This document shows positions 26,309 to 35,253 of a stretch of DNA of 64,000 nt, piece after piece. The position numbers were made by a program, and so were the translations under genes. The stretch is from positions 310,001 to 374,000 of the forward strand of contig NZ_WMEU01000003.1 in the NCBI RefSeq assembly GCF_009856295.1. The letters run 5' to 3'. The notes beneath the pieces were generated by a model. It ran no database searches and was not told where the DNA came from. It saw only the letters and a list, made by a program, of their open reading frames with translations. Numbering within the stretch: position 1 is the first letter of the stretch; every line of letters begins with the position of its first letter. This DNA is from Pontibacillus yanchengensis (lineage in GTDB: Bacteria > Bacillota > Bacilli > Bacillales > BH030062).

Positions 26309-26347
26309 TAAAAAAATCCTAGCACTCTCAAAAGTGCTAGGATTTTT
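26309..26347. terminator. Bidirectional terminator between lacI-type gene and ctpA-like gene
   Basis: AAAAATCCTAGCACT/AGTGCTAGGATTTTT, 15-bp stem with a 6-nt loop, A/T runs on both sides; serves both converging genes. Confidence 0.93.
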
Positions 26348-26358
26348 GTCGACAAGTA

Positions 26359-27723
26359 TTATGCTTCGATATCAATTGGCTGCATGACACCTTTTTCAGA
26401 TGCAACGCCATTCTTGCTCTTCCAGCCAGGGTGAATCATTAGCATGTAGTCTTTCCCTGTTTGGAGATTTTTGGTTGGATTTAGTAGAAACGTATCGTTG
26501 TCGCTAGATGTTAGGGTGAAATCTACTTCTTTATGTCCAAGCTCAAAGAGATGGATAGAGTCTAAGATAGCCTTTTTGCTTGTCGCCATGCTTACATTGA
26601 TTTCAAAGGTTTTAGAAGCTGGTACTGTATCTTCTTCAAAAGTTTTATAGGAATACTGATCGTTTAGAGCATCCAAATGGGCTTTTGTTAAAGGTTCTTC
26701 TGTTTGTATGTCCGGTGTGATTCCTTCACTTTGAATCGGATTATGTTGTGGTGTGAAAAAACGTGCTGTCGTAAGCTTTAATGCACTCTCGTCCGGAAGC
26801 ACCATTAACTCCTGCAGTAAACCTTTCCCGTACGTTGTTTCCCCATATAAGGTTGCTGCATCATAATCTTGTAAAGCACCGGCAACAATTTCGGAAGCGC
26901 TGGCGCTATTTTCATTGATTAGAAGAGAGATAGGTTCTGTTAATTGCTTGTCCTGTTTCTGTGCTGCGTACGTAATGGTTGCATCACGGTACTCAGCAAT
27001 TAAAGCTGTTGGAACGTTTGGGAAAGCTCCCACTACTTCTCGGGCAGCAGAGACATAACCACCTGGATTATTCTGCACGTCGATAATCCAATGCTCTACG
27101 TCCTCATATTTTGACGCTGCTTGTTGGAGTTCTTTCCCAGTGTCTTCAGCAAATGTATGAAGTTGTACATATCCTATATTTCCACCTAACCGTTCACTTG
27201 TGATAGAAGGGAGTTGAATATTCCTTCGGGTGACAGAAACAGTCTTCTGCTGCCCCTCTGGAGGTTTTACAGTGACATCAAACGTAGAAGATGTTACTCC
27301 TTTTAGAAGCTCAATCGTTTCACTCACTGACTTGTCAGCTACTAGTGTCCCGTCCACACTAATTAAAACATCCCCGGCGGAGAGCCCTGCCTCAGATGCA
27401 GGAGTTTCAGGAAACACTTTTTGCAGAATGATCGAGTCCTTCTCTTTACTAAGGGATACGCCAATACCAACCATGTTTTGATTGAGGCTATCCTTGAAAG
27501 ATTGAAACTCATCTTTCGTAAAATAGGTAGAGTAAGGATCCAATCCATCTAGGATGGTGGAAACGTCTTGATTTAACGTCTCCTCATCCAGTTCATCCAC
27601 ATATTTTTCTTTTATAATCTCTTTGATTGCTTCCTCATCAGCGGCCTGAGCTGTAGGGGTTACAATCGATAGTGCTAGTGATAATGGTGCTAATAAGGCA
27701 ATTGCCTTACTCCTGTATTTCAT
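26359..27723 (-). CDS. Secreted S41 (CtpA-like) processing protease with Ig-like C-terminus
   Basis: 454 residues, signal peptide (cleavage likely after AQA, residue 27). A short helical N-domain and a PDZ domain (about residues 83-165: GIGVSLSKEKDSIILQKVFP, SAGDVLISVDG) precede the S41 serine protease core with catalytic Ser275 (NENSASASEI) and Lys300 (TTYGKG). Residues 372-454 form an Ig-like domain (TFEINVSMATSKKAILDSIHLFE) resembling the SbsA/Big_5-type domains of the neighbouring secreted enzymes. The peptidoglycan-binding domain usual for CtpA/CtpB is absent, so the Ig domain seems to replace it. Possible job: trimming exported envelope proteins. GGGAG precedes ATG. Confidence 0.85.
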   Translation of the reverse strand: MKYRSKAIALLAPLSLALSIVTPTAQAADEEAIKEIIKEKYVDELDEETLNQDVSTILDGLDPYSTYFTKDEFQSFKDSLNQNMVGIGVSLSKEKDSIILQKVFPETPASEAGLSAGDVLISVDGTLVADKSVSETIELLKGVTSSTFDVTVKPPEGQQKTVSVTRRNIQLPSITSERLGGNIGYVQLHTFAEDTGKELQQAASKYEDVEHWIIDVQNNPGGYVSAAREVVGAFPNVPTALIAEYRDATITYAAQKQDKQLTEPISLLINENSASASEIVAGALQDYDAATLYGETTYGKGLLQELMVLPDESALKLTTARFFTPQHNPIQSEGITPDIQTEEPLTKAHLDALNDQYSYKTFEEDTVPASKTFEINVSMATSKKAILDSIHLFELGHKEVDFTLTSSDNDTFLLNPTKNLQTGKDYMLMIHPGWKSKNGVASEKGVMQPIDIEA

Positions 27724-27869
27724 ATGATAACTCCCTTTCTATTCATTTATATAAGTGTACCATGTTCTAGGTCTTCGTTTAAGGAAAAAATAACCATTAG
27801 AAGAATTGAAAGTCTCTTTACAATAATCCTTCCAAAACAGTATGATATATGAAGGAGGTTGGTGTCATC

Positions 27870-28109
27870 ATGAAAAAGAAAAAAGTAAGTGTCTCAGTTG
27901 AGGAAGATTTATTTAATCAGATAGATGAAAAAACGAAAGAACTAGGTATTAGTAAAAGTGCTTTTCTTTCTTTTTCAGCAAGTTTCTTCCTTCACCAGTT
28001 AAATGCTACGGAACAAAACGTAGGAGACAATAACATAAATGTGTATCAGCTTATTAAGAGTAATATCGAAGCTCAAGAGGAAGCAAAGGAACTAAATAAT
28101 AAATCGTAA
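27870..28109 (+). CDS. Small protein with ribbon-helix-helix-like N-terminus
   Basis: 79 residues. KKKKVSVSVEEDLFNQIDEKTK followed by GISKSAFLSFSASFFL has the beta-strand, helix, helix pattern of CopG/MetJ-type DNA-binding proteins; the C-terminal 35 residues are polar and helical. No toxin gene is adjacent, so it is not called an antitoxin. ATG 27870 has AAGGAGGT about 10 nt upstream; the earlier ATG 27849 abuts that site. Followed by a terminator. Confidence 0.6.
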   Translation: MKKKKVSVSVEEDLFNQIDEKTKELGISKSAFLSFSASFFLHQLNATEQNVGDNNINVYQLIKSNIEAQEEAKELNNKS

Positions 28110-28191
28110 ATCGGCCAACGAACGATGGTTTATGTGCACTCACATCCAGTTCCTCAAAATAAGATATCCTCACGTGAACACTTCTCAATTG

Positions 28192-28231
28192 AAAAAACCT
28201 GCTATCTCTAATGTAGATAGCAGGTTTTTTT
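28192..28231. terminator. Bidirectional terminator between the RHH-like gene and slaP
   Basis: AAAAAACCTGCTATCT / AGATAGCAGGTTTTTT stem with a 7-nt loop; functional for both converging genes. Confidence 0.9.
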
Positions 28232-28264
28232 AGTGTCTAATAAACTACATGTCTATTATGCGCA

Positions 28265-29191
28265 TTATCCTTCTTGGTTTTGCTGGGTAGGATAAGCTTT
28301 CCATTTGGAAAGATCCAATGCGTCTGTATCAATCATGGCGCGTGGGAAAATGAATGTCCATGGTTTGCTTGTGTTTGCTTTTACTTCGAAGTTATCTAGC
28401 TGGAAACCACCTCGTGCCACAATTTGGCCGGAAGCATCTTCGAATTGTAAAGGCAATTGTTGAAGGCTAATGTTCTTTTCGCTGCCATTACGAATAAGCA
28501 TGGTCACGTGTAAATCGCCATTGTCTGCTTGAACAGCCTTCAAGCCCATGAAATTGACTTCTCCTGGTTTAGGAGGCTGCAAGGATTCTGTGTATTCCTT
28601 AAGCTTTTCTAAATCTTCGCTTGCTAAGGATTGTTGCCAGCTTTCAGCAAGATCAAGAGAATGCTTTTGTGCCGATTTTTTTAATTCGAATGCTAACTTC
28701 CATCCTTCTAAGGGGATGTCTTCAACAGGGACAAACAAATCGTTCTCATCAAAAATAAACGGATAAGGACGGCTTGATTTAGCAGGTAACTCACCTAGTG
28801 AGGATAAATCGAATTCTTTTCGACCTAATTTTGTTCCGTCTTCTGTCATGAGAAGGAGTGTGGTTTCATTAAAAGAGATTTTCTTATTTAATGAGTTACG
28901 CACAAATGCACCTACGGATATTTGGTCATCCATGTGGTGAAGCTCAAAGCCAGCTAATGATATTTGGTTTGGTTTTAAAGGAGGGTGCTCATTATTCATA
29001 AAACGATACACATACACTTCTTCCTCATCAAGCTTCCAAGAAGGGTGGAGGGAAAGCTCTGTATCGACCTGTTCCTCAGAGCTTTCTTCTTGCACATCTT
29101 CTAATAATTCATTTGCATCCACTGTGGAATCATTGTGGCGTGTTGACTGTTCGTTTTCTTCATTTTTTTTGCGTTTCAGAAAGTTAAGCAT
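28265..29191 (-). CDS. slaP: Accessory Sec system S-layer assembly protein
   Basis: 308 residues, no signal peptide or membrane helix, so cytoplasmic. A charged N-terminus (KRKKNEENEQSTRHNDS) is followed by two copies of one beta-rich domain (SLAP_DUP type), about 49-150 and 206-300. Each has a line such as ISLAGFELHHMDDQISVGAFVRNS...SRPYPFIF or VNFMGLKAVQADNGDLHVTMLIRNG...SKPWTFIF. Proteins of this kind accompany SecA2 in Bacillus; in B. anthracis SlaP aids SecA2-dependent secretion of S-layer proteins. It follows secA2 by 11 bp in the same transcript, which supports the call. Confidence 0.88.
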   Translation of the reverse strand: MLNFLKRKKNEENEQSTRHNDSTVDANELLEDVQEESSEEQVDTELSLHPSWKLDEEEVYVYRFMNNEHPPLKPNQISLAGFELHHMDDQISVGAFVRNSLNKKISFNETTLLLMTEDGTKLGRKEFDLSSLGELPAKSSRPYPFIFDENDLFVPVEDIPLEGWKLAFELKKSAQKHSLDLAESWQQSLASEDLEKLKEYTESLQPPKPGEVNFMGLKAVQADNGDLHVTMLIRNGSEKNISLQQLPLQFEDASGQIVARGGFQLDNFEVKANTSKPWTFIFPRAMIDTDALDLSKWKAYPTQQNQEG

Positions 29192-29202
29192 GATTGCTCC
29201 CC

Positions 29203-31572
29203 CTACTTTTTATTTTTTTTACGAATGGCTGTAACAAAACGAGCGAGTTGAAGGACCATTTCTCGTTTGATTTCAAACATTGTATGATTAAAGATATCAA
29301 GACCATCATTCTGATAAAGACGAAGTGGATCCTCTTGCTGGTACTGACGAATCCCAATGCCTTCACGAAGACGGTTCATCATCTCTAGGTGACGAATCCA
29401 TTGACGGTCAATGATCATTAAGGCCACTTGTTTCAAACGAGATTGAAGCATTACATTACTGCTTAATTTTTCTATTTCGTCGACGTACGCATCAGCTGCT
29501 TTTTTCGCGTACTCCTGTACATCGGTTATATCTTCAATATGCTTATCTTTAAGATTCGTTTCGATGATTGGGGCAGCTCGGTTAATTTCGGTTTCTAAGT
29601 GCTCAAGATTCCAATTCTCTGGGACGATGGTATCTGGACATTCCTTTTCTACAACCTGCAACAAGTAATCTTCTACATAAGGAAGTATGATTCCGAGCGA
29701 TTGATTTGTCTCAAGAATTTGATTACGTAGGTTATAAATCACTTCACGTTGATCGTTAATGACATCATCTAGTTTCAAATTAAATTCACGAATATTAAAA
29801 TTACTACCTTCAGAAATGCGTTGAACGGTATCGACGAATTTGTGGATATCTTTGTTTTGGATTAAGCCATTTTCATCTGCCTTGATGGATTTCATTTTAC
29901 GTTCTGTTTCTTCGGCAGCATAACGATGCATGAGTTCATCTTCCATGGAGATGATGAATTGGGTTGAGCCTGGGTCCCCTTGACGTCCAGAACGACCTTT
30001 CAACTGATTATCAACACGACGGGACTCGTGACGCTCCGTTCCTAACACGTGAAGACCACCAACTTCAGCAACGCCTTCACCTAGCATAATGTCCGTTCCA
30101 CGACCTGCCATATTCGTAGCGATCGTTACTTGTCCATATTGTCCGGCTAGGGAAATGAGGCGCACTTCTTGTTCTACACTTTTTGCGTTCAGTAATTCAT
30201 ATGGAATGTTTTCCTCATCTAGATACTCAGCTACTTTTTCCGATTGTAAAATGGATGTCGTACCAATTAGGATAGGTTGTCCTTTTTCATGGCGCTCTTT
30301 CACTTCTTGAAGCATTGCGCTATATTTCTGGTCTTTGGTTAGATAGATACTATCTTCCAAGTCTTCACGGATTCTTGATTTATTTGTAGGGATTTGAATA
30401 ACGTCCATATTGTATGTATGCTGGAATTCCTTTTCTTCCGTTTTAGCTGTACCAGTCATGCCAGTAAGAATAGGATACATTCGGAAGTAGTTTTGGATCG
30501 TAATGTTAGCTTGCGTTTTATTTTCTTCCGTAATTTCCAGGCCTTCTTTCGCTTCAATGGCCTGGTGTAATCCATCAGAAAGAGTACGTCCTTCCATCAT
30601 ACGGCCAGTGAACATATCGATTAATTTCACTTCACCTTCATGGACAATGTAATCGACGTCGCGTTCAAACATCACATGGGCGCGTACTGCTTGAATAATA
30701 TAGTGGTATAAGGTCTGGTGTTCTAAATCAAATAAGTTGTCCACACCAAAAGCGCGTTCTGCTTTTGTCATACCGTCTTCCGTTAGATTGGTCGCGCGAG
30801 TTGTTTGATCGAAGTTATAATCCTGTTCGGGTTTAAAAGACTTCGCAAGCTTCGAACATACTCGATGTAAACGAGCGCTCGCCATTGTCTTTCCCGCTAT
30901 AATAAGAGGGGTCTTGGCCTCATCGACTAGCACACTATCAATTTCATCCACAATCGCGTAGTGGAATGGGCGTTGAACTTGTTGAGTCGGTTGCTGGGCC
31001 ATATTATCCCGTAAGTAATCAAAGCCAAATTCCGTACCTATACCGTATGTAATATCTGCTTTGTACGCTCGTTTTTTCTCCTCGGGAGATATTTGTGGGA
31101 CGTTCAACCCAACCGTAAGTCCTAGAAAATCATGAATTGGTTCCATCATTTCAGCGTCGCGGCGAGCTAAATATTCATTGACCGTAATGACATGTACGCC
31201 TTTTCCTTCAAGGGCACGTAAATAGCTTGCTAGTGTTGCAACAAGGGTCTTCCCTTCACCAGTTGCCATCTCAGCAATGCTACCTTCTAGTAACACAAGG
31301 CCACCGATTAATTGGACATCAAAATGACGTAATCCCAAGACTCGATTTGAGACCTCACGTACAACTGCAAAAGCTTCTTCCTTTATGGAATCTACGGTAG
31401 CTCCTTCAGCAAGACGTGTTTTAAATTCTTCTGTTTTATTACGAAGATCTTCATTTGATAAATGTTTCATGCTTTCTTCTAGTTCATTTATTTTTTCGAC
31501 ACGTTCTTTATAGAGTTTTAATTGTCTTTCGGTTTTCCGATCTCCGTATTTCTGTTTTATCGTTTCAAGCAT
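29203..31572 (-). CDS. secA2: Accessory preprotein translocase ATPase SecA2
   Basis: 789 residues. It has all SecA motor motifs (MATGEGKTLVATL Walker A, VDEIDSVLVDEA DEAD box, [43 protein letters not shown]) but lacks the C-terminal zinc-binding tail present in the housekeeping SecA at 56756, ending ARFVTAIRKKNKK. It should push a subset of exported proteins, typically S-layer or wall proteins, through SecYEG. GAGGAG lies 9 nt before ATG. Together with slaP it forms a two-gene operon, flanked by genes for secreted wall enzymes. Confidence 0.95.
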   Translation of the reverse strand: MLETIKQKYGDRKTERQLKLYKERVEKINELEESMKHLSNEDLRNKTEEFKTRLAEGATVDSIKEEAFAVVREVSNRVLGLRHFDVQLIGGLVLLEGSIAEMATGEGKTLVATLASYLRALEGKGVHVITVNEYLARRDAEMMEPIHDFLGLTVGLNVPQISPEEKKRAYKADITYGIGTEFGFDYLRDNMAQQPTQQVQRPFHYAIVDEIDSVLVDEAKTPLIIAGKTMASARLHRVCSKLAKSFKPEQDYNFDQTTRATNLTEDGMTKAERAFGVDNLFDLEHQTLYHYIIQAVRAHVMFERDVDYIVHEGEVKLIDMFTGRMMEGRTLSDGLHQAIEAKEGLEITEENKTQANITIQNYFRMYPILTGMTGTAKTEEKEFQHTYNMDVIQIPTNKSRIREDLEDSIYLTKDQKYSAMLQEVKERHEKGQPILIGTTSILQSEKVAEYLDEENIPYELLNAKSVEQEVRLISLAGQYGQVTIATNMAGRGTDIMLGEGVAEVGGLHVLGTERHESRRVDNQLKGRSGRQGDPGSTQFIISMEDELMHRYAAEETERKMKSIKADENGLIQNKDIHKFVDTVQRISEGSNFNIREFNLKLDDVINDQREVIYNLRNQILETNQSLGIILPYVEDYLLQVVEKECPDTIVPENWNLEHLETEINRAAPIIETNLKDKHIEDITDVQEYAKKAADAYVDEIEKLSSNVMLQSRLKQVALMIIDRQWIRHLEMMNRLREGIGIRQYQQEDPLRLYQNDGLDIFNHTMFEIKREMVLQLARFVTAIRKKNKK

Positions 31573-31851
31573 ACTATACGCTCCTCAAATCTAGTGATTT
31601 CCGTCTATAAGTATATCATGAAATACTAGCTTCTTCATTAATACTCACAGGTTTTGACAAAGTAGGGCAAAAAAGGAGTAGGAAGAAAGAATCATTTTCG
31701 TAGATAAATGTCGATTAAAAGCGTGTTGTAGTGTCGTTTTTACTGGTTAAGGTTCTATTTTTTCCCAAAAATTATCAAAAAGTATAGAATTTTCCCATGG
31801 TATCATGCTATTCTAGTTCTGTGAGTAAAACCTTGAATTGGAGGAGCTTAG

Positions 31852-33084
31852 ATGACAGCTAGAATGATCGTAGGGACGCTTCTAAGTTTTGTGATGTTGC
31901 TTTTTGTACCAGTTGTAGCTCATGCCGCAGAGGATTGGGTTGAATTACAAGATGAAAAAGCAGATGTAGAAACGGACAAAGAATGGACAATCAAATTTAA
32001 TACTTCAATCGACTCAGACTCAGTAAACAATGAAAACATTTATATTCATAGCTTAGACGGAGAACAACTTAGCCCATCACTTAGCTTGAGCGAGGACGGT
32101 AAGACCATCACAGTAGAAGCACCTAAAGATGGTTACGAGCCTGAACAAACGTACATGTTGTTTGTTTCAGATGCTATTACATCTCAAGCAGGTAGCATGC
32201 AGATGGAAAAAGGGTACAAGCAAGCATTTACTATCACGAAGGATGCAAGCGCAGAAGCTCCTGAAGAACCAGTAGAAGATCCAACTCCACAGCCTGAACC
32301 AGAGCCAGAGCCTAAGGAAGTAGTTTCCACTGGAACGGTAACAGCGGATGTATTAAATATTCGTTCTAAGCCTTCCGCAGACGGAGAGAAATTAGGTCAA
32401 TTAAGCTATGGAGACAAAGTAGAGATTTATAGTTTCACAGACTTTTGGGCAGAAATTGAGTACAATGGCGAAACAGCATATGTTCACAAAACATATATGA
32501 AGTTACGTGTTAAAGGTGGAACAGCTGTAGAAGGTCAACGCATTGTAGTTGATGCTGGTCATGGTGATCATGATCCAGGAGCTCAAAGTGGAGGAGCAAA
32601 AGAGAAAGAAATCAACTTAGATGTAGCACAACGAGTAGCAGAAAACTTAAAAGAATTAGGTGCTACACCGATTTTAGTACGTGACAATGACCGCTTTGTT
32701 ACGTTAAAAGGTCGAGTAGAATATGCGAAAGAAGTTAAAGGGGACTTATTTGTAAGTGTCCACACGAATGCAGCGTCTCCAGCAGCCAAAGGTGCTGAAA
32801 CGTTCTATTCTGAGAATAAATATAGTAACGTACGTGAAGGAAGATTATTGGCAACAACTATTCAAAATCAATTAGTTGATACAGTTGGCATGGCAGATCG
32901 TGGTGTCAAAGCAAGTGATTTTTATGTTATTCGTCACAACACACTACCAAGTGTACTTGTCGAACTTGGCTTTGTTACCAATAATGATGATTTCAAAAAA
33001 TTAACGTCAGATTATTATCGTAATCTGTACGCACAAGCAATCACAAACGGCATTGTGAACTACTATGAGGAAGACGTTGACTAA
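31852..33084 (+). CDS. N-acetylmuramoyl-L-alanine amidase with Ig-like and SH3b domains
   Basis: 410 residues. Signal peptide ending AHA (24). Residues 30-130: SbsA/Big_5-like Ig domain (EWTIKFNTSIDSDSVNNENIY). A Pro/Glu linker (PTPQPEPEPEPKE) is followed by a bacterial SH3 domain (159-220: TADVLNIRSKPS, FWAEIEYNGETAYVH) and an Amidase_3 zinc domain (229-405). Zinc ligands by family pattern are His237 in VVDAGHG, Glu251 and His304 in SVHTNA, with the catalytic Glu in VLVELGFVTN. It cuts the bond between muramic acid and the stem peptide. GGAGG before ATG; terminator follows. Confidence 0.93.
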   Translation: MTARMIVGTLLSFVMLLFVPVVAHAAEDWVELQDEKADVETDKEWTIKFNTSIDSDSVNNENIYIHSLDGEQLSPSLSLSEDGKTITVEAPKDGYEPEQTYMLFVSDAITSQAGSMQMEKGYKQAFTITKDASAEAPEEPVEDPTPQPEPEPEPKEVVSTGTVTADVLNIRSKPSADGEKLGQLSYGDKVEIYSFTDFWAEIEYNGETAYVHKTYMKLRVKGGTAVEGQRIVVDAGHGDHDPGAQSGGAKEKEINLDVAQRVAENLKELGATPILVRDNDRFVTLKGRVEYAKEVKGDLFVSVHTNAASPAAKGAETFYSENKYSNVREGRLLATTIQNQLVDTVGMADRGVKASDFYVIRHNTLPSVLVELGFVTNNDDFKKLTSDYYRNLYAQAITNGIVNYYEEDVD

Positions 33085-33093
33085 TTTAATTTG

Positions 33094-33127
33094 AAATAGG
33101 CATCCTTGGGGAGGGGTGCCTATTTTT
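33094..33127 (+). terminator. Terminator after the amidase gene
   Basis: AATAGGCA/TGCCTATT stem extended by CC/GG around a bulge, 9-nt loop, T-run TTTTTT. Confidence 0.85.
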
Positions 33128-33663
33128 TATATTTAAATCAGAAAAACTGTTGCATCATAATAGCTTTGGCACATAGGACGAAAAAGTTTGTTCACTTTTG
33201 ATTAATCAAGGGACATAAAAAATTCTAATATATCCTTAGTGCCTTGCTGTAATTATGGTACACATATTAGTTTAGGAAATGTTTAAGACGGTTAGTTTTT
33301 TAGTTCCCGGTGGTTTATAGAGATAAACTTTTTCTTAATAAAAAAATAAAATAGTTGTCGAGTGAAACCAACTTCATTCGATTCTCGTCAAATAAGTAAT
33401 AGACAGTACGAAATGAATTGTGTAAAATGATGGAAGACTACGATTTGTACATATGTATTGCTTTTGAAAAGTCATCTGTGTTTAAGTTTTATGAATAAAG
33501 GTTATTGAATAATCGAAAAGATGTATTCTAGGTTGGAACAACTTGTGATATAATCCATATTGTTAGTCTTTTCAAAAGAAACCTATTTTATTCACTAAAA
33601 TAAACGTAATGAATGCGTCAAATATATAGGAACAGGACATACTAATGACCGAGGAGGGTCTTT
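33128..33663 (+). promoter_or_regulatory. Long upstream region of tagO with an extended -10 promoter
   Basis: 536 bp without a gene. TGATATAAT at 33546-33554 is an extended -10 element (TGnTATAAT); no convincing -35 lies 17 bp upstream. A ribosome site GAGGAGGG is at 33651-33658. The rest (33130-33540) is AT-rich; I see no riboswitch or repeat A copy in it. Confidence 0.45.
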
Positions 33664-34713
33664 ATGGAGTTTAAGGCCTTGATTTTCTGTTTTATTGCTT
33701 CAATCCTCATCACACCCTTTGTAAAGAAGCTGGCAGTGAAAATTGGAGCTACAGATAAACCAAATAACCGAAAAGTTCACCAGAAATTAATGCCGCGATT
33801 AGGCGGCTTAGCCATATTTTTAAGCTTTGTTCTTGGCATGCTCTTCTTCTTTCCGGATAGCACCTACACGTGGCCTCTTATTATAGGTAGTGCCATAATT
33901 ATCGTTACTGGTGTTTTGGATGATATGAGGGAATTATCACCTAAGCTAAAATTAGGTGGGGAACTTGCAGCCGCAATTGTTGTCGTTGCAGGTGGCGTCC
34001 AGGTCGAGTTCATTAACCTACCATTCGGCGGTGGCCAGCTTGAATTTGGCTACTTAAGTATCCCGATTACAATTTTATGGATTGTTGGAATTACGAACGC
34101 TATCAACCTTATCGATGGCCTTGATGGTTTAGCTGCAGGTGTTTCTTCTATTGCACTTCTTACCATTTCAGGAATGGCGATTACCATGGGAAATACATTC
34201 GTTGTCATGGCAGGTCTGATCACATTAGGTAGTACGGTTGGATTTTTAATCTACAATTTCTACCCAGCTAAAATCTTCATGGGTGACACTGGAGCTCTTT
34301 TCTTAGGCTTCATCATTAGTGTCTTATCCTTGCTTGGATTCAAAAACGTAACATTGTTCTCGTTTGTTATTCCGGTCATCATTTTAGGTGTGCCGATTTC
34401 AGATACGATTTTTGCCATTGTTCGTCGATATGTGCAAAAGAAGCCGTTCTCTGCACCAGATAAATCACACTTACACCATTGTTTGCTTAATTTAGGGTAC
34501 AGTCACCCTGAAACAGTACTCATGATTTATGCTATGGCATCTCTATTCAGCTTAGCAGCAGTCATCTTCTCTCAAGCAACAATGTTTGGATCTGTATTTG
34601 TCCTGTTTATCCTGTTACTATTAGTTGAATTAGTGGTAGAAATCACCGGATTGGTCGGGCAGAATTATCGTCCAATTCTAAACTTCATGAGAGATTATCG
34701 AACCAAACGATAA
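33664..34713 (+). CDS. tagO: Undecaprenyl-phosphate GlcNAc-1-phosphate transferase
   Basis: Transfers GlcNAc-1-phosphate from UDP-GlcNAc to undecaprenyl phosphate, the first step of wall teichoic acid and related polymers. 349 residues with about 11 membrane segments. MraY/WecA family motifs: PNNRKVHQKLMPRLGG, GVLDDMRELSPK, NAINLIDGLDGLAAG, FMGDTGALFLGF, and DKSHLHHCLLNLG with the His motif. In B. subtilis tagO likewise lies near the degSU region. Followed by its own terminator. Confidence 0.95.
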   Translation: MEFKALIFCFIASILITPFVKKLAVKIGATDKPNNRKVHQKLMPRLGGLAIFLSFVLGMLFFFPDSTYTWPLIIGSAIIIVTGVLDDMRELSPKLKLGGELAAAIVVVAGGVQVEFINLPFGGGQLEFGYLSIPITILWIVGITNAINLIDGLDGLAAGVSSIALLTISGMAITMGNTFVVMAGLITLGSTVGFLIYNFYPAKIFMGDTGALFLGFIISVLSLLGFKNVTLFSFVIPVIILGVPISDTIFAIVRRYVQKKPFSAPDKSHLHHCLLNLGYSHPETVLMIYAMASLFSLAAVIFSQATMFGSVFVLFILLLLVELVVEITGLVGQNYRPILNFMRDYRTKR

Positions 34714-34720
34714 ATAATAG

Positions 34721-34762
34721 AAAGCGTTGACTCTTACAAACTTAGGGTCAACGCTTTTTTTT
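34721..34762 (+). terminator. Terminator after tagO
   Basis: AAAGCGTTGAC/GTCAACGCTTT, perfect 11-bp stem with a 15-nt loop, then TTTTT. Confidence 0.9.
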
Positions 34763-34799
34763 ATTGTCTAGGTAATTAAAAAAATGTTGGCTGGGCCAC

Positions 34800-34915
34800 G
34801 TCCAGCTCCAGCGCCAGCGCCGAGGGACTAGTGATAGGTAGGCTGTTCAATTAAGAACGCTGCATCACGCAGAAACGTCGAACTGTCCTTTAGGCCCGTA
34901 TCACTCGGCAACATT
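34800..34915 (+). repeat. Intergenic repeat A, copy 3 (shortened variant)
   Basis: GTCCAGCTCCAGCGCC at the left, then an altered middle (GAACGCTGCATCACGCAGAA, CGTCGAACTGTCC), and a right end lacking the GGGCGCTTGCGC part. The flank again begins at the terminator T-run with GTCTAGGTAATTAAA. The rest of the 540-bp gap (34916-35253) shows no other feature. Confidence 0.65.
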
Positions 34916-35253
34916 GATTTGATCAGTCTTGTAGGCTTTCACATTCTGTTATGGTTACAGAAATTCCCCTCTTTTATTCGTCAAATTTATGATATCCGAA
35001 CCTTTTCCCGGGAAATATCTTGTCGGAATACCACCATAATTTCCAATTGCTTGAGCAGAAGAAGCTATCTTATGACAAAATAACAAAAAATAATGGAAAT
35101 CTTACTAAAGTCCTCTATCCTTCCCACAACTAACCATTTATAATGAGGTTTGACGGTATTTTTACGTACATAAGCTTTATGCTACCATCATCGATCCAGT
35201 TATTAGGGAGAACTGTGTCATGGTACAACATAATTGGGGGAGGAACGTTTTCA

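Noticed and set aside
27870..28109. Toxin-antitoxin module
   Set aside because: No toxin-like gene overlaps or follows the RHH-like gene; a terminator comes next.
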